This document shows positions 22,401 through 22,744 of a stretch of DNA of 22,744 nucleotides, piece by piece; position 1 is the stretch's first letter; each line of letters starts with the position of its first letter. The notes under the pieces are model-generated. The model saw only the letters and a list, made by a program, of their open reading frames with translations, ran no database searches and was not told the origin of the DNA. Source of the DNA: CANHBY01 sp031376995 (GTDB taxonomy: Bacteria > Pseudomonadota > Gammaproteobacteria > Burkholderiales > Burkholderiaceae_C); the NCBI GenBank assembly GCA_031376995.1, contig JANMEO010000109.1:1-22744 (forward strand). Reading direction: 5' to 3'. Position numbers and translations under genes: made by a program.

Positions 22401-22744
22401 AGTTGCCCTACAAGGTATGGAGCGAGAACGTGCATCCAGATGACCGTGCGCGCAGCGAACGTGAACTGCAGGCGGCCATTGAAGGCATTCGGCCGTTTGA
22501 CACGAGCTTCCGTGTCATCGCGCCTGAAGGCTCTATTCGCCACATCAAGGCAGCTGCAACTGTGATTCGCGACGTTCAAGGCCGTGCGCAGCGGGTGATT
22601 GGAGTCAACTTCGACGTGACCGAGCGAGCCCTTCTCGATGCCGAGTTGAATGGCACCGTCACGATGTTGAGCTCCGTTCTCAACGCGGCCACCGAGTCCA
22701 GCATCATCGCGACTGACTGCGATGGCCTGATCACACTCTTCAAC
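19475..22744 (+). CDS. GAF and multi-PAS sensor protein, C-terminus beyond window
   Basis: The frame is open from the ATG at 19475 to the last base, 1090 codons without a stop. The upstream in-frame stop at 19418 leaves no earlier start codon, and no clear ribosome-binding site is present. A GAF domain (about residues 20-160, with GTPISLVSLIDADRQWFKAN) precedes PAS/PAC modules at roughly 180-290, 306-420, 430-545, 561-675, 688-800, 809-925 and 937-1052. An eighth starts at 1061 (ATESSIIATDCDGLITLFN). Most end in the PAC-type D[IV]T motif, such as EDVTERRRAE, QDITERKQVE and FDVTERALLD. No membrane segment or signal peptide is visible, so it is probably cytoplasmic. The output domain (histidine kinase, GGDEF or other) is outside the window. 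The preceding receiver protein is a candidate partner. Confidence 0.9.
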   Translation, partial: MKPAPLRPNEADALLALQGLDVLDSEAEAEFDALVRVASIACGTPISLVSLIDADRQWFKANVGLPGATQTPRELAFCAHAVLGEVLFEVPNALDDDRFHDSPLVCGDPNIRFYAGMPLQLSSGERIGTLCVIDHQPRQLDDAQREILRCLGVAVVKALEGRRAMRLVAKNAALGVRLAQLERHSSDAIISIGADGCVTRCNPAAEVLFGRLAQAMVGTDVTLLAPPGRSHEDLKAMMHRVDGKAHTYETVRQHAQGHLLDVSITAVPEFDAAGRCIGATKFVRNISERVELARQRETSAANARRMYESTPAMLHSVDPEGRLIAVSDRWLAVLGYERSEVIGCFATDLLTPESRERSLREVLPKLFAEGHVDSVDSQILTRDGRVLDMLLSATVQHDDNGVPVNSLSVMEDVTERRRAERELAHTRHDLRQIIDAVPSMIGYWDSELVNRMANRAYSKWFGVDPEYLRGKHMRELLGDELFERDRPFVDAALRGEPQQFEREVPRSDAEGVRHLLANYIPDVVEGDVKGFFLLVHDVTNLVEGQLRLVAAQRETEALLGTLHQHSIVSITDRAGCIVEVSEAFCTLSGYSREELIGQDHRLVNSGHHPKGFWTDMWGTVSKGESWRAEVCNRAKDSSLYWINSIVAPFRCAQGKVEKHIMIGSDITAAKLTEERLRASEALLDRTGQIAGVGGWEVDLRQQTVNWSAQTRRIHEVPPDYKPKLAEAIHFYAPSARLVIQAAVEDAVKYGSSWDLELPFITAKGRALWVRAVGTAEQEGGQVVRLIGAFQDITERKQVEVALLQERQMMTSLLETLPDQIYFKDRDSRFLRINPALASRFGLADPAEAIGKTDADFFESDHANKCAVSERRIVESGAPLIDLEEQEHWPDRPPTWKLTTKMPLLDGEGQVVGTFGISRDITLRRQMEVALQETNKRFLLAAASVGIGVWEYDLEADTLAWDERMFELYSCSPLGGKLPYKVWSENVHPDDRARSERELQAAIEGIRPFDTSFRVIAPEGSIRHIKAAATVIRDVQGRAQRVIGVNFDVTERALLDAELNGTVTMLSSVLNAATESSIIATDCDGLITLFN

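Noticed and set aside
1..22744. CRISPR array, tRNA or rRNA genes, or an intact insertion sequence
   Set aside because: I saw no regularly spaced short repeats, no tRNA- or rRNA-like sequence and no transposase motif anywhere in the window.

Overview
The window looks like chromosome of a betaproteobacterium of the order Burkholderiales, most likely family Comamonadaceae. I infer this from the gene order and the protein sequences; no database search was possible. About 15 kb on the minus strand is the conserved translation, isoprenoid and envelope supercluster. In transcription order (right to left) it runs rpsB, tsf, pyrH, frr, uppS, cdsA, dxr, rseP, bamA, skp, lpxD, fabZ, lpxA, lpxB, rnhB and a TrmH/SpoU-type RNA methyltransferase gene. 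The order uppS-cdsA-dxr is the betaproteobacterial arrangement. Most junctions overlap or are only a few bases apart. The exceptions are rpsB-tsf, which holds a perfect 26-bp palindrome, and several short gaps.

Left of the cluster, on the plus strand, is an intact alpha/beta-hydrolase of the PHB-depolymerase (LpqC-like) esterase family. Its 3' end overlaps the 3' end of the methyltransferase gene. Right of rpsB lies xth (exonuclease III), which begins at a TTG codon.

The right-hand 5 kb is accessory in character. It holds about 470 bp with no convincing gene (17555-18026). A two-component-type gene follows, encoding a receiver domain joined to a GGDEF-like domain that has lost its signature. 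Last is a very large sensor gene with one GAF and at least eight PAS domains, still open at the window edge, so its output domain is not visible.

The most unusual structure is a 163-bp imperfect palindrome present three times: 1-140 (cut by the window edge), 17392-17554 (opposite orientation) and 19154-19316. Each copy has 79- and 80-nt arms around a 4-nt loop flanked by GATACC/GGTATC, and ends in ATACCCC...GGGGTAT. One arm is identical in every copy, while the loop tetranucleotide and the other arm vary. It carries no gene and looks like a non-autonomous (MITE- or Correia-like) element. Copies sit directly upstream of xth, upstream of the esterase, and between the response-regulator and sensor genes.

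Functionally, the main cluster couples ribosome supply (S2, EF-Ts, RRF), UMP phosphorylation, undecaprenyl-PP, CDP-diacylglycerol and MEP-pathway isoprenoid synthesis to outer-membrane building (RseP, BamA, Skp, lipid A enzymes). I found no tRNA, rRNA, CRISPR array or intact transposase.
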